Assembly (NCBI RefSeq): GCF_002027545.1
Contig: NZ_MXAN01000046.1
Coordinates: forward strand, 1-35,900
Length of the DNA stretch: 35,900 nucleotides
Source: Moraxella lacunata
GTDB lineage: Bacteria > Pseudomonadota > Gammaproteobacteria > Pseudomonadales > Moraxellaceae
Reading direction: 5' to 3'
Both the position numbers and the translations under genes were made by a program. The notes under the pieces were generated by a model. The model did no database searches. It saw nothing but the letters and a program-made list of their open reading frames with translations, and was not told where the DNA came from. Shown here piece by piece: positions 19,831-26,984 of this stretch. Numbering within the stretch: position 1 is the stretch's first letter; the number at the start of each line of letters is the position of its first letter.

Positions 19831-20082
19831 ATGATACTTATCGCAGAATTAACCCCAAAGGGGCAAGAATGTAATGCCGTCCACGTTGAAGCGGACGTAA
19901 CCGAGTATGACGAACACACGGTCATTCACACCGCTAAGCTGTGTTTTAATCGGTTTGCCGAGATAGCACTAGATTTGGATTTGGTGGAAAATCAAGACTT
20001 GGTTAAAAAAGCGTTTAGCAAAAAATGTTACTTGCCCCTATTGGAGCATGAAGTGGCAGGATATGAAAAGGAATACGCATGA
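19831..20082 (+). CDS. Hypothetical early protein
   Basis: An 83-aa protein (MILIAELTPKGQECNAVHVEADVTEYDEHTVIHTAKLCFNRF...) with an alternating beta-strand pattern in the first half and a helical acidic end. AAGGAGCAGGT precedes the start; the stop overlaps the next start by ATGA. No family recognised. It is the second gene of the early operon. Confidence 0.55.
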   Translation: MILIAELTPKGQECNAVHVEADVTEYDEHTVIHTAKLCFNRFAEIALDLDLVENQDLVKKAFSKKCYLPLLEHEVAGYEKEYA

Positions 20083-20264
20083 AGCTATCAGATTTGATTG
20101 GCGGGGCGATAGCATATATCGCCCTTGTGGTTATCGTGTATCAGTGTATCTTTGGCTGGGCACAGCACACGGCAGATGATAACAGCCGTGTGGCACAAGA
20201 AACTTATATCAGCCCTAGCGACCAAGTGGCAATCGAACTTATGGAGAAAAAAGATGAACGATAG
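20079..20264 (+). CDS. Small single-pass membrane protein
   Basis: A 61-aa protein with one transmembrane helix (LIGGAIAYIALVVIVYQCIFGWA, about residues 5-27) and a polar C-terminal tail, probably cytoplasm- or periplasm-facing. AAGGAA lies upstream, and ATGA coupling links it to the previous gene. It overlaps the next small gene by 11 nt. Function unknown. Confidence 0.6.
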   Translation: MKLSDLIGGAIAYIALVVIVYQCIFGWAQHTADDNSRVAQETYISPSDQVAIELMEKKDER

Positions 20265-20388
20265 AGACTATCAAGACTACTTAGACAGCTTGCCAGATGA
20301 TATGCAAGCGGAGATGGAAAGCGACTACTACGAGTATGAACGCTATCTGCACGAGACAGAGCAAGAGTTTGATGAATTGCCGTTTTAA
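20254..20388 (+). CDS. Acidic 44-aa protein
   Basis: A 44-aa very acidic protein (MNDRDYQDYLDSLPDDMQAE, then a Tyr/Glu-rich tail). The true start is the ATG at 20254 with GGAG seven bases upstream; a longer frame from 20125 lacks a ribosome binding site. It overlaps the preceding gene by 11 nt. Probably helical. Unknown function. Confidence 0.55.
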   Translation: MNDRDYQDYLDSLPDDMQAEMESDYYEYERYLHETEQEFDELPF

Positions 20389-20389
20389 C

Positions 20390-20422
20390 CCACGATTGCC
20401 AAAAGGTAGTTGGCAATCGTGG
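20390..20422 (+). repeat. Intergenic hairpin before the Gp157-like gene
   Basis: A perfect 11-bp inverted repeat (CCACGATTGCC / GGCAATCGTGG) with an 11-nt loop, 31 bases upstream of the next start. No U-run. The right arm and its following bases (AATCGTGGATTAA) resemble the sequence after the 19438 hairpin (AATCACGGATTAA). Confidence 0.6.
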
Positions 20423-20452
20423 ATTAAACCGAATTTGAACAGGAGTATTTTT

Positions 20453-20959
20453 ATGAATATTTATCAAATCCAAGAAAACATCAGCGAGCGTTTAGAACGC
20501 TTGCAAGAACGCTTAGACAATGGCGAACTGCCACCACCCGATGACGGCGAAGTGCAGGAGCTTTTGGGGTTGATAGAAGGCGATTTGGCGGACAAATTAG
20601 AAGCCTATCGTTATGTGGTTTTAAACAAAAAAGCCAAAGAAAAATCCTACAAAGAAGAAATCGCCAAGCTCCAACAGGGGAAAAAGACGGTTTCAAACAG
20701 TCTTGACCGCCTAGAAAACGCCATTTTTATGGCGATAAAAGCAAGCGGACAAAAGAAATTTGAGTTTGATGTTGGCTCGGTGGCAATCCACAAATCATCC
20801 GAAAGCGTTCGCATTGACATTGACCCCAAGCACCTGCCGCCCAAATTTCAAAAGGTAACGGTAGAAGCAGACACCACCGCCATTAAGAAGTTTTTAAAAG
20901 ATGGTGGCGAGATTAAAGGCGTAACACTGGTGCAAGGCGAGCATTTAAGAATTAAATAA
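20453..20959 (+). CDS. Gp157-like siphovirus protein
   Basis: A 168-aa protein matching the Siphovirus Gp157 pattern: a long N-terminal coiled coil (YQIQENISERLERLQERLDNGE), a GDLADKLEAYRYVVLNKKAKEKSYKEEIAKLQ segment, and a C-terminal GQKKFEFDVGSVAIHKSSESVRID plus IPxxFxK-like LPPKFQKV ... KKFLKDGGEIKGVTL. Start at MNIYQ is supported by AGGAG upstream. This family regularly precedes ssDNA annealing proteins in phage recombination modules, as it does here. A role in recombination or phage resistance has been proposed for the family. Confidence 0.8.
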   Translation: MNIYQIQENISERLERLQERLDNGELPPPDDGEVQELLGLIEGDLADKLEAYRYVVLNKKAKEKSYKEEIAKLQQGKKTVSNSLDRLENAIFMAIKASGQKKFEFDVGSVAIHKSSESVRIDIDPKHLPPKFQKVTVEADTTAIKKFLKDGGEIKGVTLVQGEHLRIK

Positions 20960-20967
20960 ACCCTTTT

Positions 20968-21000
20968 GCAGGGCGGTATTTCACACCTTGACCGCCCTGC
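20968..21000 (+). promoter_or_regulatory. Hairpin with loop complementary to the next ribosome binding site
   Basis: A perfect 10-bp stem (GCAGGGCGGT / ACCGCCCTGC) encloses a 13-nt loop containing TTCACACCTT. The Shine-Dalgarno region before the annealing-protein start reads AAGGTGTGAA (21021-21030), the exact 10-base complement, and AAGGTGTG also occurs at 21011. A loop-SD pseudoknot could control translation. Confidence 0.6.
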
Positions 21001-21031
21001 AATCCTTTTTAAGGTGTGTAAAGGTGTGAAT

Positions 21032-21661
21032 ATGGATAATTTATCTATCTGGAATAAGGTTAAGCAAGTACCGCCCCAATTTTTAAAGCCAATCGGCTTT
21101 GGAAAATTAAAGGGCAAATCAGACATTAACCCCCAATGGCGGTTGATGGCGATGACACAAGCCTTTGGAGCGGTTGGTCATGGTTGGAATTACCGCATTG
21201 TTAGAACTTGGAGCGAGCCGCACCCCAACGGCTCTGTGATGTGCTTTGCCGAAGTGGCAGTACAAACAAAACTTGATGGCGAATGGGGCAAAGAATTTAG
21301 CGGTATTGGTGGCTCGGAAATCATTGAGAGCAACAAAAACGGCTTACAGTCCAATGATGACGGCTACAAAATGGCGGTAACAGACGCCCTAAGTGTAGCA
21401 TTTAAAGCCGTTGGTGTGGCAGGGGATATTTATTTGGGCAACTTTGACGGATCAAAATATGTCTCTGACTTATCCCAAGCCTTTGATGAGCCGATTAGTC
21501 AAGATGACTATGATAGCCTAATGGAAAAAATCAATAGCTTGTCCGAACAAGGCAGAAATACAGTCGCTAATGCCTTAAATCAAAGAAAATTGAAATTGTT
21601 AGACTTGCCAAAATCACAGTTAAGTGAGTTTTGGGGGTTTTTGAATAGCGTAGGAGCTTAA
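21032..21661 (+). CDS. Rad52-like single-strand annealing protein (DUF1071/Sak-type)
   Basis: A 209-aa protein. The core DINPQWRLMAMTQAFGAVGHGWNYRIVRTW, a beta-hairpin with FAEVAVQTKLDGEWG, and the signature SNDDGYKMAVTDALSVAFKAVGVAGDIYLGNFDGSKY (about residues 108-143) are typical of Rad52-superfamily annealing proteins of phages. They anneal complementary single strands in recombination-dependent repair. The true start is the ATG at 21032 with AAGGTG upstream; the longer frame from 20966 runs through a hairpin. SSB is encoded 0.8 kb downstream. Confidence 0.75.
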   Translation: MDNLSIWNKVKQVPPQFLKPIGFGKLKGKSDINPQWRLMAMTQAFGAVGHGWNYRIVRTWSEPHPNGSVMCFAEVAVQTKLDGEWGKEFSGIGGSEIIESNKNGLQSNDDGYKMAVTDALSVAFKAVGVAGDIYLGNFDGSKYVSDLSQAFDEPISQDDYDSLMEKINSLSEQGRNTVANALNQRKLKLLDLPKSQLSEFWGFLNSVGA

Positions 21662-21663
21662 TC

Positions 21664-21885
21664 ATGAAGCAAAAATTTAAAGTGGGCGATTTGATTTATT
21701 GTCCTTCCAAGACCAACCATAATCTTAACTTAGACAACAGCTTCATCGAATTAATCAGTAAAGTTAATCAATTTTACTGGGTATTCATGCACGAAGATAT
21801 TAGTTGGTCATATGCTCAACCTATCAACCTTAAAACACTCAAAAAAATTGTCGATTATATCGATGGCGAGACAGTGACGGAGTGA
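21664..21885 (+). CDS. Hypothetical protein
   Basis: A 73-aa protein (MKQKFKVGDLIYCPSKTNHNL...) whose start looks like a small beta-barrel (KFKVGDLIYCP is common in SH3-like phage proteins), with a helical C-terminus. TAGGAG lies seven bases upstream. It sits between the annealing protein and the next small gene, all within a few bases. No firm family. Confidence 0.55.
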   Translation: MKQKFKVGDLIYCPSKTNHNLNLDNSFIELISKVNQFYWVFMHEDISWSYAQPINLKTLKKIVDYIDGETVTE

Positions 21886-21888
21886 GTG

Positions 21889-22176
21889 ATGAGCTACCCA
21901 CTTGATATTGAAAAAGAAACTATTGAATTGCAAAAATACCCCAATATGGAGCATGGTGTTATTAGTGAACCATGTGTTGTCTTAACCAATAAAGGGCGGG
22001 TTGCAATAGCTGAATTTACGATACATCAAGATAATAATGGCAAAATTTGGCACTGTTGGCACCAATTAACCAACCCACGCTTGAACGATGATAAAGACGG
22101 CGTGGATTTTGATAATGCTGTTGGTATCGATGTTGTCCAATGGCAATTTATTAATTTTTTTGGAGAAAATAAATGA
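21889..22176 (+). CDS. Hypothetical protein
   Basis: A 95-aa protein (MSYPLDIEKETIELQKYPNM...). It has a beta-rich middle (VVLTNKGRVAIAEFTIHQDNNGKIWHCWHQL) and an acidic stretch (NDDKDGVDFDNAVGIDVVQW). The ATG at 21889 is six bases after GGAG and is preferred over the GTG three bases earlier. The stop overlaps the next short ORF (ATGA). Family unknown. Confidence 0.55.
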   Translation: MSYPLDIEKETIELQKYPNMEHGVISEPCVVLTNKGRVAIAEFTIHQDNNGKIWHCWHQLTNPRLNDDKDGVDFDNAVGIDVVQWQFINFFGENK

Positions 22177-22235
22177 AAAACGAACCTACCACCCTACCAC
22201 ATGACGGCATGAGCCGATTAAGCCAATCGGAGTGA
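22173..22235 (+). CDS. 20-aa ORF resembling an AlpA N-terminus
   Basis: A 20-codon ORF with GGAG seven bases upstream and ATGA coupling to the previous gene. Its LPHDGMSRLSQ stretch resembles the beginning of AlpA-type phage regulators, but the HTH is missing. It may be a truncated gene kept as a translational coupler for the membrane protein that follows three bases later. Confidence 0.35.
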   Translation: MKNEPTTLPHDGMSRLSQSE

Positions 22236-22238
22236 ATT

Positions 22239-22460
22239 ATGAAAAAATATATCATCATTGGATATATCGGCATCCTATTGTCAATCATATCTTTTGTATA
22301 CATGTTCTTATTGTTATTGGGTCAAATTCACCCTACACAAAATCAAAATATGATTTTCGTGGTTATTATTAGCTTATCGTTACCGTTACTTAATATGGCT
22401 ATTAACGGTATTGACCGTCATAAACGCAAAACAGGAGTAAATCATGGCAAGTATCAATAA
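22239..22460 (+). CDS. Small two-pass membrane protein
   Basis: A 73-aa protein with two transmembrane helices (about residues 4-29 and 38-58) and a basic C-terminal tail ([15 protein letters not shown]). CGGAG lies upstream. Its last 17 nt overlap ssb. Unknown family; possibly an exclusion or membrane-associated early protein. Confidence 0.55.
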   Translation: MKKYIIIGYIGILLSIISFVYMFLLLLGQIHPTQNQNMIFVVIISLSLPLLNMAINGIDRHKRKTGVNHGKYQ

Positions 22461-22956
22461 AGTCATCATCGTGGGTCGCTTAGGTCAAGACCCCGAAATC
22501 CGCCAATTCCAAAATGGCGGTCAAGTCGCTAATCTGTCCATTGCTACAAGTGAGCGTTGGACAGACAAGCAGACAGGCGAACAAAAAGAAGCCACCGAAT
22601 GGCATCGTGTCAGTCTGTTTAACCGCCTAGCAGAAATCGCAGGGCAGTATCTGCATAAGGGCAGTTTGGTGTATATCGAAGGCAGTTTGCACACTCGCAA
22701 ATACACCGACCAACAAGGCATAGAGCGTTATAGTACCGAAGTGCGAGCCAATCAAATGCAAATGCTACCATCAGGTCAAAACAACCAACAGCAAGGCTAT
22801 CCACAACAGGGGCAAAACACCGCCCCACAGGGACATGGGCAAAACGGCTTTACAGGTGGCATTCCCAATGAGTTCCAACCGCCCCACTATCAAACAGGAC
22901 AACCCCCTGCCTTTCCGCCCCAAAATCAAGGCGGGCAAAACATGGGAAAGTGGTAA
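22444..22956 (+). CDS. ssb: Phage single-stranded DNA-binding protein
   Basis: A 170-aa SSB with a complete OB-fold ([39 protein letters not shown], then [36 protein letters not shown]). A Gln/Gly/Pro-rich linker follows from residue ~110. The ending is QGGQNMGKW and lacks the acidic DDDIPF tip that bacterial SSBs use to recruit replication and repair partners. AGGAG precedes the start. It protects single-stranded phage DNA and works with the annealing protein upstream. The missing tip may keep host proteins away from phage DNA. Confidence 0.9.
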   Translation: MASINKVIIVGRLGQDPEIRQFQNGGQVANLSIATSERWTDKQTGEQKEATEWHRVSLFNRLAEIAGQYLHKGSLVYIEGSLHTRKYTDQQGIERYSTEVRANQMQMLPSGQNNQQQGYPQQGQNTAPQGHGQNGFTGGIPNEFQPPHYQTGQPPAFPPQNQGGQNMGKW

Positions 22957-23024
22957 CGCCCCCAAGTGGGGCATATAACATGCCGTTTTAACAATTAATT
23001 TTTTTCGCAACAAAGGTAAAACCT

Positions 23025-23408
23025 ATGAACATCGACAACCTAACCTTGGGTCAAATCAAACAAATCCAAGCTTTGCTTGGCAATCACAGCACGCCATCGC
23101 AAGACGGACTAAATGCCATGCTTGGCAAAAAAGTCATTATCCGCACCTACTCAGCAGGGGTGTGGTTTGGCGAGCTTGAACAAAAAGCAGGCAATGAAGT
23201 CATCATAAAAAATGCCCGCAGAATGTGGAAATGGTGGGCAAAAGAAGGTATTAGTCTATCCGCTTGTGCATTGTACGGCATCAAACACAACGACTCAAAA
23301 ATCGTAGAAGCAGTAGATAGTGTATGGCTTGAAGCGATTGAGATTATCCCTTGCACCGATGTTGCTATCAACTCATTGGAGAGTGCCCCCCATGTCCAAG
23401 CTCAATAA
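23025..23408 (+). CDS. DUF6948-like phage protein
   Basis: A 127-aa protein. The segment KKVIIRTYSAGVWFGELEQKAGNEVIIKNARRMWKWWAKEGISLSACALYGI (about residues 33-84) matches a phage family I recall as DUF6948, and WLEAIEIIPCTDVAINSLE closes the domain. AAAGGT lies upstream. Function is unknown; it is frequent in early or middle regions of siphoviruses. Its end overlaps the Gly-Asp-repeat gene by 17 nt. Confidence 0.7.
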   Translation: MNIDNLTLGQIKQIQALLGNHSTPSQDGLNAMLGKKVIIRTYSAGVWFGELEQKAGNEVIIKNARRMWKWWAKEGISLSACALYGIKHNDSKIVEAVDSVWLEAIEIIPCTDVAINSLESAPHVQAQ

Positions 23409-23700
23409 ACCTGTTAGTAATGACTATGGCTGTGGCTATGGCAATGGCTATGGAGACGGCTATGGAGACGGCGACGGCAATGGCGACGGCTATGGAGACG
23501 GCTATGGAGACGGCTATGGAGACGGCGACGGCAATGGCGACGGCTATGGAGACGGCAATGGCTATGGCTATGGAGACGGCGACGGCTATGGAGACGGCTA
23601 TGGAGACGGCGACGGCAATGGCGACGGCTATGGAGACGGCTATGGCTGTGACTATGGCGACGGCAATGGAGACGGCAATGGCTATGGAGAGAGATGTTAA
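23392..23700 (+). CDS. Gly-Asp-Tyr-Asn repeat protein
   Basis: A 102-aa protein: a short start (MSKLNKPVSNDYGCGYGNGY) and then about 75 residues of alternating Gly with Asp, Tyr or Asn, ending GYGERC. The gene is a hexanucleotide repeat (GGC TAT / GGA GAC / GGC GAC / GGC AAT units). No globular fold is expected; the acidic repeats could bind cations or form a disordered linker. GGAG lies 12 bases upstream, far for a Shine-Dalgarno. Other small phage proteins with GYG/GDG repeats exist. An alternative frame also stays open but only because of the repeat. Confidence 0.6.
   Translation: MSKLNKPVSNDYGCGYGNGYGDGYGDGDGNGDGYGDGYGDGYGDGDGNGDGYGDGNGYGYGDGDGYGDGYGDGDGNGDGYGDGYGCDYGDGNGDGNGYGERC
23420..23692 (+). 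repeat. Hexanucleotide tandem repeat tract
   Basis: About 45 six-base units (mostly GGCTAT, GGAGAC, GGCGAC and GGCAAT). Length can change by multiples of six without breaking the reading frame. The tract includes larger duplicated blocks (the same sequence of units recurs near 23460, 23520 and 23600). Confidence 0.85.
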
Positions 23701-23742
23701 ATGATTTTTGGCAACAGCTTTGGCAGTTTTGGAGGATTGATT

Positions 23743-23973
23743 ATGTTTATTGCAACTGCATTATATAAACAGCTAACCACAGAAGTGATGGGGTTAGAAC
23801 AAAATATTTACTTAGCAAATAGTCAAAGACTAGGGTTTTTTCCAGTTTTTGAGACAAAAGAACAGGCGAATAATTTTGCAAAAGATATGCTTATCGCACA
23901 GGGCATTGAAGTGAATATTATTGAGATTGATAAATTTGGTAAAGTTTTGGGGGTGGATTATGAACAAACCTAA
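23743..23973 (+). CDS. Hypothetical phage protein
   Basis: A 76-aa protein starting MFIATALYKQL. The ATG at 23743 has GGAGG seven bases upstream, better than the one at 23701. The sequence has a short hydrophobic start and a helix-strand C-terminal half (ETKEQANNFAKDMLIAQGIEVNIIEIDKFG). No family recognised. It overlaps the next gene by 14 nt. Confidence 0.55.
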   Translation: MFIATALYKQLTTEVMGLEQNIYLANSQRLGFFPVFETKEQANNFAKDMLIAQGIEVNIIEIDKFGKVLGVDYEQT

Positions 23974-24337
23974 ATATTTCTCAATCACTTATGACATGTC
24001 CAAACTATCCGATGACGAACAAAAAGCCGTGATTGCCGAAGCAAGCTCGCTTTTTGCTCGTCAAAAGGCGGTGTGTGCAGGGTGGGAAAGTTTTGTTGAT
24101 AATGGGTGGATAAGTGTTGATAATACACCGCCAGAAGATATTGAATTATTGTTATACCACCCAGAAATGAATAAAACCGTCAAAGGATATTATGCTGTTG
24201 ATAACACCCCTATTACCGATGATGACGGCAAAGAATATGCTTACTCCCATTGGTTTGATGATGAGTATGGCAGTTTTGCATGGGAATTTGACGAGATTAG
24301 TCACTGGCAACCCCTACCACAACCGCCAAAGGAGTGA
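23960..24337 (+). CDS. DUF551-domain protein
   Basis: A 125-aa protein. The C-terminal part contains the DUF551 pattern: NGWISVDNTPPEDIELLLYHPEMNKTVKGYYAV ... SHWQPLPQPPKE, with the conserved 'W.s....P' start and 'HW.PLP..P' ending. Phages of many gammaproteobacteria carry it near their right end; the function is unknown. The start at MNKPKYF overlaps the preceding gene. It precedes the PrtN-like gene. Confidence 0.75.
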   Translation: MNKPKYFSITYDMSKLSDDEQKAVIAEASSLFARQKAVCAGWESFVDNGWISVDNTPPEDIELLLYHPEMNKTVKGYYAVDNTPITDDDGKEYAYSHWFDDEYGSFAWEFDEISHWQPLPQPPKE

Positions 24338-24341
24338 TGAG

Positions 24342-24599
24342 ATGACAACCATGCAACTACTTGCCATGCAATACGGTTTTAAAGCGATGATACCGCTTGA
24401 AATTGTCGCCAAAGATTATTTAACTGACATCTCAAAAACCGAGCTACACCGCAAAGCCAAGGAGCAAAAATTTGGCTTTGCGTGCGTAAACACAGGCACG
24501 GACAAACGCCCACGCTATCTTGTTCCGCTTGAAAATTTGGCGAGCTGGCTTGACAGCACCAAGAAAGAGACGGAGCTAGACCACCGAGCCATGCAGTAG
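24342..24599 (+). CDS. PrtN-like pyocin activator / excisionase-type protein
   Basis: An 85-aa protein with the PrtN pattern: TMQLLAMQYGFKAMIPLEIVAKDYLTDISKTELHRKAKEQKFGFACVN ... RYLVPLENLASWLD. This is a small winged HTH in which 'IPLe.v..dY' and the C-terminal 'dLa.wld' are conserved. Such proteins next to an integrase often act as recombination directionality factors. It converges with the integrase gene, and a terminator follows 16 bases later. Confidence 0.75.
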   Translation: MTTMQLLAMQYGFKAMIPLEIVAKDYLTDISKTELHRKAKEQKFGFACVNTGTDKRPRYLVPLENLASWLDSTKKETELDHRAMQ

Positions 24600-24600
24600 C

Positions 24601-25760
24601 CTATATCTTATCCCCACCACGAGTCATCTCGTGGTTTTTTATTGCGTTTTTTAGGGCTTCGTCAAATTCTAGCACCGCAGGGCGGTCGGTCAAATTAGTA
24701 TAGCGTTGCAAACTACCCCAACTCTCATGCCCTGTTACTTGTTGCATTTGGGGGATTGTCAGCCCCTGCTCCGCCAAACGTGTGGCGGCTTCATGGCGTA
24801 AATCATGAAAACGCAAATCTTTAATGCTGAGCAAGTGGCACGCATCTGTAAAAAACTTTGATATGCTTTTGCCTGAGAACGGCAGTAATAGGTCGGTGTT
24901 TTGCGTCCCGTTTTTTTGTAGGCGGTCTTGTATTTGGTTGTTTTGCAGGGCATGATGACAGCCAGTGCTGGTTTAGGCACTTGTGGTTTTTTGTGGTTAC
25001 CTGCCGAGCCTTTGGGATTTTTCATATCTCTGACAGTACATCAATGCCCTTGCTCCGTCTCATAAAAATCTGATAATCTAAGCTCTACAAGCTCCCCTTC
25101 ACGCCTACTTGTGTAAATGGCAAGCCACATGACTAGGTGCATTGGGCATTGTTTGATAGGGTGTTTTTTGGTGTGATACTCGCTGTAAAAATGGTTAGTC
25201 AGAGCTTGCAATTCGTCAGATGTGGGCAGTCGTGTCCGCTTCGTTGACTCTTTGATTTTGCGGGCATAACGCAAACCCAAGATTACATCTTCAAAATCTG
25301 CCAAATTTACATCCATGCCACGCACCATTTTGGCATATCGCAGGACGGCACGCAGGGCGACAATGTCCCCGCTTAGAGTCTGGGGTTTGACTTTTTTCAA
25401 TCGCTCTTCGGCAAAATTGGCAAAATCTGCCTTTTTTAATTTACTCACATATTTTGCCCCAATGGGCTGTTTTGCGATAAATAAAATACTCATCTTGTGC
25501 GAGCGTCCAAACTCATTGCCCACGTTGTCCAGATAAAGCTGGGCAATGTCGGCAAATCTCATGTCGTCCGTGGGCGTGGTGTGCAGGCTGTCGGGGTTGA
25601 GCTCAATCTCGGCTTCACGCTTTTTTAGCCAACTCTCTGCTAAATTTTTCTTGCTAAATGTGCGACTTTCGCTATACTTAACACCATCTTTGTTGATTCT
25701 GATAGCAACACGATAGCGTGTTTTGCCGTCTTTTGTTTTGCGTTCTGTAATTGTACCCAT
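24601..25760 (-). pseudogene. Phage tyrosine integrase, interrupted by a stop and a frameshift
   Basis: A dusA-type phage integrase broken into three frames. The N-terminal part (MGTITERKTKDGKTRYRVAI... to ETEQGH) includes the core-binding domain and the first catalytic Arg in TSRREGELVELRLSDF. An in-frame TGA at 25041-25043 replaces an expected Trp codon, and reading resumes with VRDMKNPKGSAGNHK. A one-base deletion near 24953 then shifts the frame. Past it come LRFHDLRHEAATRLAEQG and VTGHESWGSLQRYTNL, with the H-x-x-R, H and Y nucleophile intact. If real, the prophage cannot excise by itself; sequence error is possible for both lesions. Confidence 0.85.
24616..24640 (+). terminator. Terminator of the rightward early operon
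   Basis: An 8-bp perfect stem (ACCACGAG / CTCGTGGT) with a TCAT loop and a U-run on the plus strand. It lies inside the 3' coding end of the minus-strand integrase gene. Confidence 0.85.
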
Positions 25761-25802
25761 ATTTACACCATTTTCAAAGATATTTTCATGGTGTAAATAT
25801 GG
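25757..25802 (-). promoter_or_regulatory. 15-bp inverted repeat at the integrase start codon
   Basis: CCATATTTACACCAT (25757-25771) and ATGGTGTAAATATGG (25788-25802) form a perfect 15-bp inverted repeat with a 16-nt centre. One arm contains the integrase start codon. It could be a protein-binding site (arm-type or repressor) or an mRNA hairpin that blocks translation. Confidence 0.6.
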
Positions 25803-25930
25803 TACAATACAATCACACAAAAACGCAAGTATAAACAAATAAAAACAAATTAACACAAGACAAAATTTATGATTAAACCATTAAATTTTAAGAGATTTTT
25901 ACCAAATGATTGATTTTAAAGAAAATAAGC
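25803..25930. other. Probable prophage right end (attR) at dusA
   Basis: The integrase gene directly precedes dusA, as in prophages that use the 5' end of dusA as attB. The core site should lie around the first codons of dusA. Its partner copy is outside the window, so the exact core cannot be seen. Confidence 0.45.
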
Positions 25931-26877
25931 GTATCAGCCTTGCCCCTATGATAGACTGGACGACAGCCGACTTTCGCTATTTTGCTCGTCTGTTTAACCA
26001 ATATATACATATATACACCGAAATGATAAGCACGAGTGCCATTTTAAAGGGTGATACTGAGTATATTTTGCGATATGGTGACAGTGAACACCCTGTGGTG
26101 TTACAGCTTGGTGGGTCAAGCCCTAGCGAGATGGCACACTGCGTACAGATTGCCGATAAGATGGGCTATGATGAATTTAATATCAACGTTGGTTGTCCGT
26201 CCGACCGTGTTCAGCACAACAAAATCGGGGCGTGCCTGATGGCAGAGCCAAACATCGTGGCGGATATGGTGCGTGCAATGAAAGATACGACCGACAAGCC
26301 CGTTACCGTCAAGCATCGCATTGGCATTGATACGTTTGACAGTTATGAGTTCATGCGTGATTTTGTGGGGATTGTGGCGGACGCTGGTTGTACGCACTTT
26401 ATCGCCCATGCTCGTATCGCATGGCTTAACGGCTTATCCCCCAAAGAAAACCGAGAAATTCCGCCCCTACGCTACGATGATATTTATCGCCTAAAGACAG
26501 AATTTCCACATCTTTTTATAGAAATCAATGGCGGTGTGGATACTCTTGATGACATCAAAACCCACCTAGCTCATGTGGACGGCGTGATGATAGGGCGGGC
26601 GTTTTATCATAATCCCATGCTCATGGGGGCGTGCAATGAACTGTGGGGCGAGCCTACGCCTACGTACCGTGAAATCCTAGAAAATCTCTACCCTTATCTT
26701 GAAAAACGAGCCGAACAAGGGGCGAATTTGGCGACCTTGACACGGCATTATTTGGGGCTATTTCAGGGCTTGACAGGGGCAAGGAAATGGCGACAGGATT
26801 TGAGCGGTAAGCGACATCTCAGCTTGGACGACATTAGACGGGCGGGCGAGAGCGTGCTTGGGTTAAATGGGCTGTGA
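25906..26877 (+). CDS. dusA: tRNA-dihydrouridine(20/20a) synthase DusA
   Basis: A 323-aa FMN enzyme that reduces uridine 20/20a in tRNAs. Hallmarks are the N-terminal ISLAPMIDWTTADFRYFAR, the YTEMIST strand, the catalytic cysteine in NINVGCPSDRVQHNKIGACLM (about residues 87-106), and the FMN phosphate-binding INGGV and GVMIGRAFYHNP segments. Full length. The first few codons and the promoter region were probably supplied by the prophage, since integration is at the 5' end; the reading frame is preserved. It is the host-side flank of the prophage. Confidence 0.95.
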   Translation: MIDFKENKRISLAPMIDWTTADFRYFARLFNQYIHIYTEMISTSAILKGDTEYILRYGDSEHPVVLQLGGSSPSEMAHCVQIADKMGYDEFNINVGCPSDRVQHNKIGACLMAEPNIVADMVRAMKDTTDKPVTVKHRIGIDTFDSYEFMRDFVGIVADAGCTHFIAHARIAWLNGLSPKENREIPPLRYDDIYRLKTEFPHLFIEINGGVDTLDDIKTHLAHVDGVMIGRAFYHNPMLMGACNELWGEPTPTYREILENLYPYLEKRAEQGANLATLTRHYLGLFQGLTGARKWRQDLSGKRHLSLDDIRRAGESVLGLNGL

Positions 26878-26936
26878 TGACACACATCGCCCAACCGTCA
26901 CTTAGCCGTTACTAAAATTTGCAAATAAAAGGATTG

Positions 26937-26963
26937 TCGCCCAAGGTTAATATCTTTGGGCGA
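26937..26963. terminator. Hairpin between dusA and ypjD
   Basis: A 10-bp stem (TCGCCCAAGG / CTTTGGGCGA, one wobble) with a 7-nt loop lies between the convergent dusA and ypjD genes. The U-runs are weak on both sides, so it may work as a modest bidirectional terminator. Confidence 0.5.
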
Positions 26964-26984
26964 ATAATTACCCCTACACACATT

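Noticed and set aside
22957..23024. Terminator after ssb (GCCCC / GGGGC)
   Set aside because: The stem has only five pairs and is not followed by a U-run; the next gene is probably cotranscribed.
23420..23692. CRISPR array
   Set aside because: The units are six bases and contiguous with no unique spacers.
23351..23704. Alternative-frame ORF rich in Ala-Met-Glu-Thr repeats
   Set aside because: It is a second frame through the hexanucleotide repeat, lacks a ribosome binding site, and exists only because the repeat has no stops in that frame.
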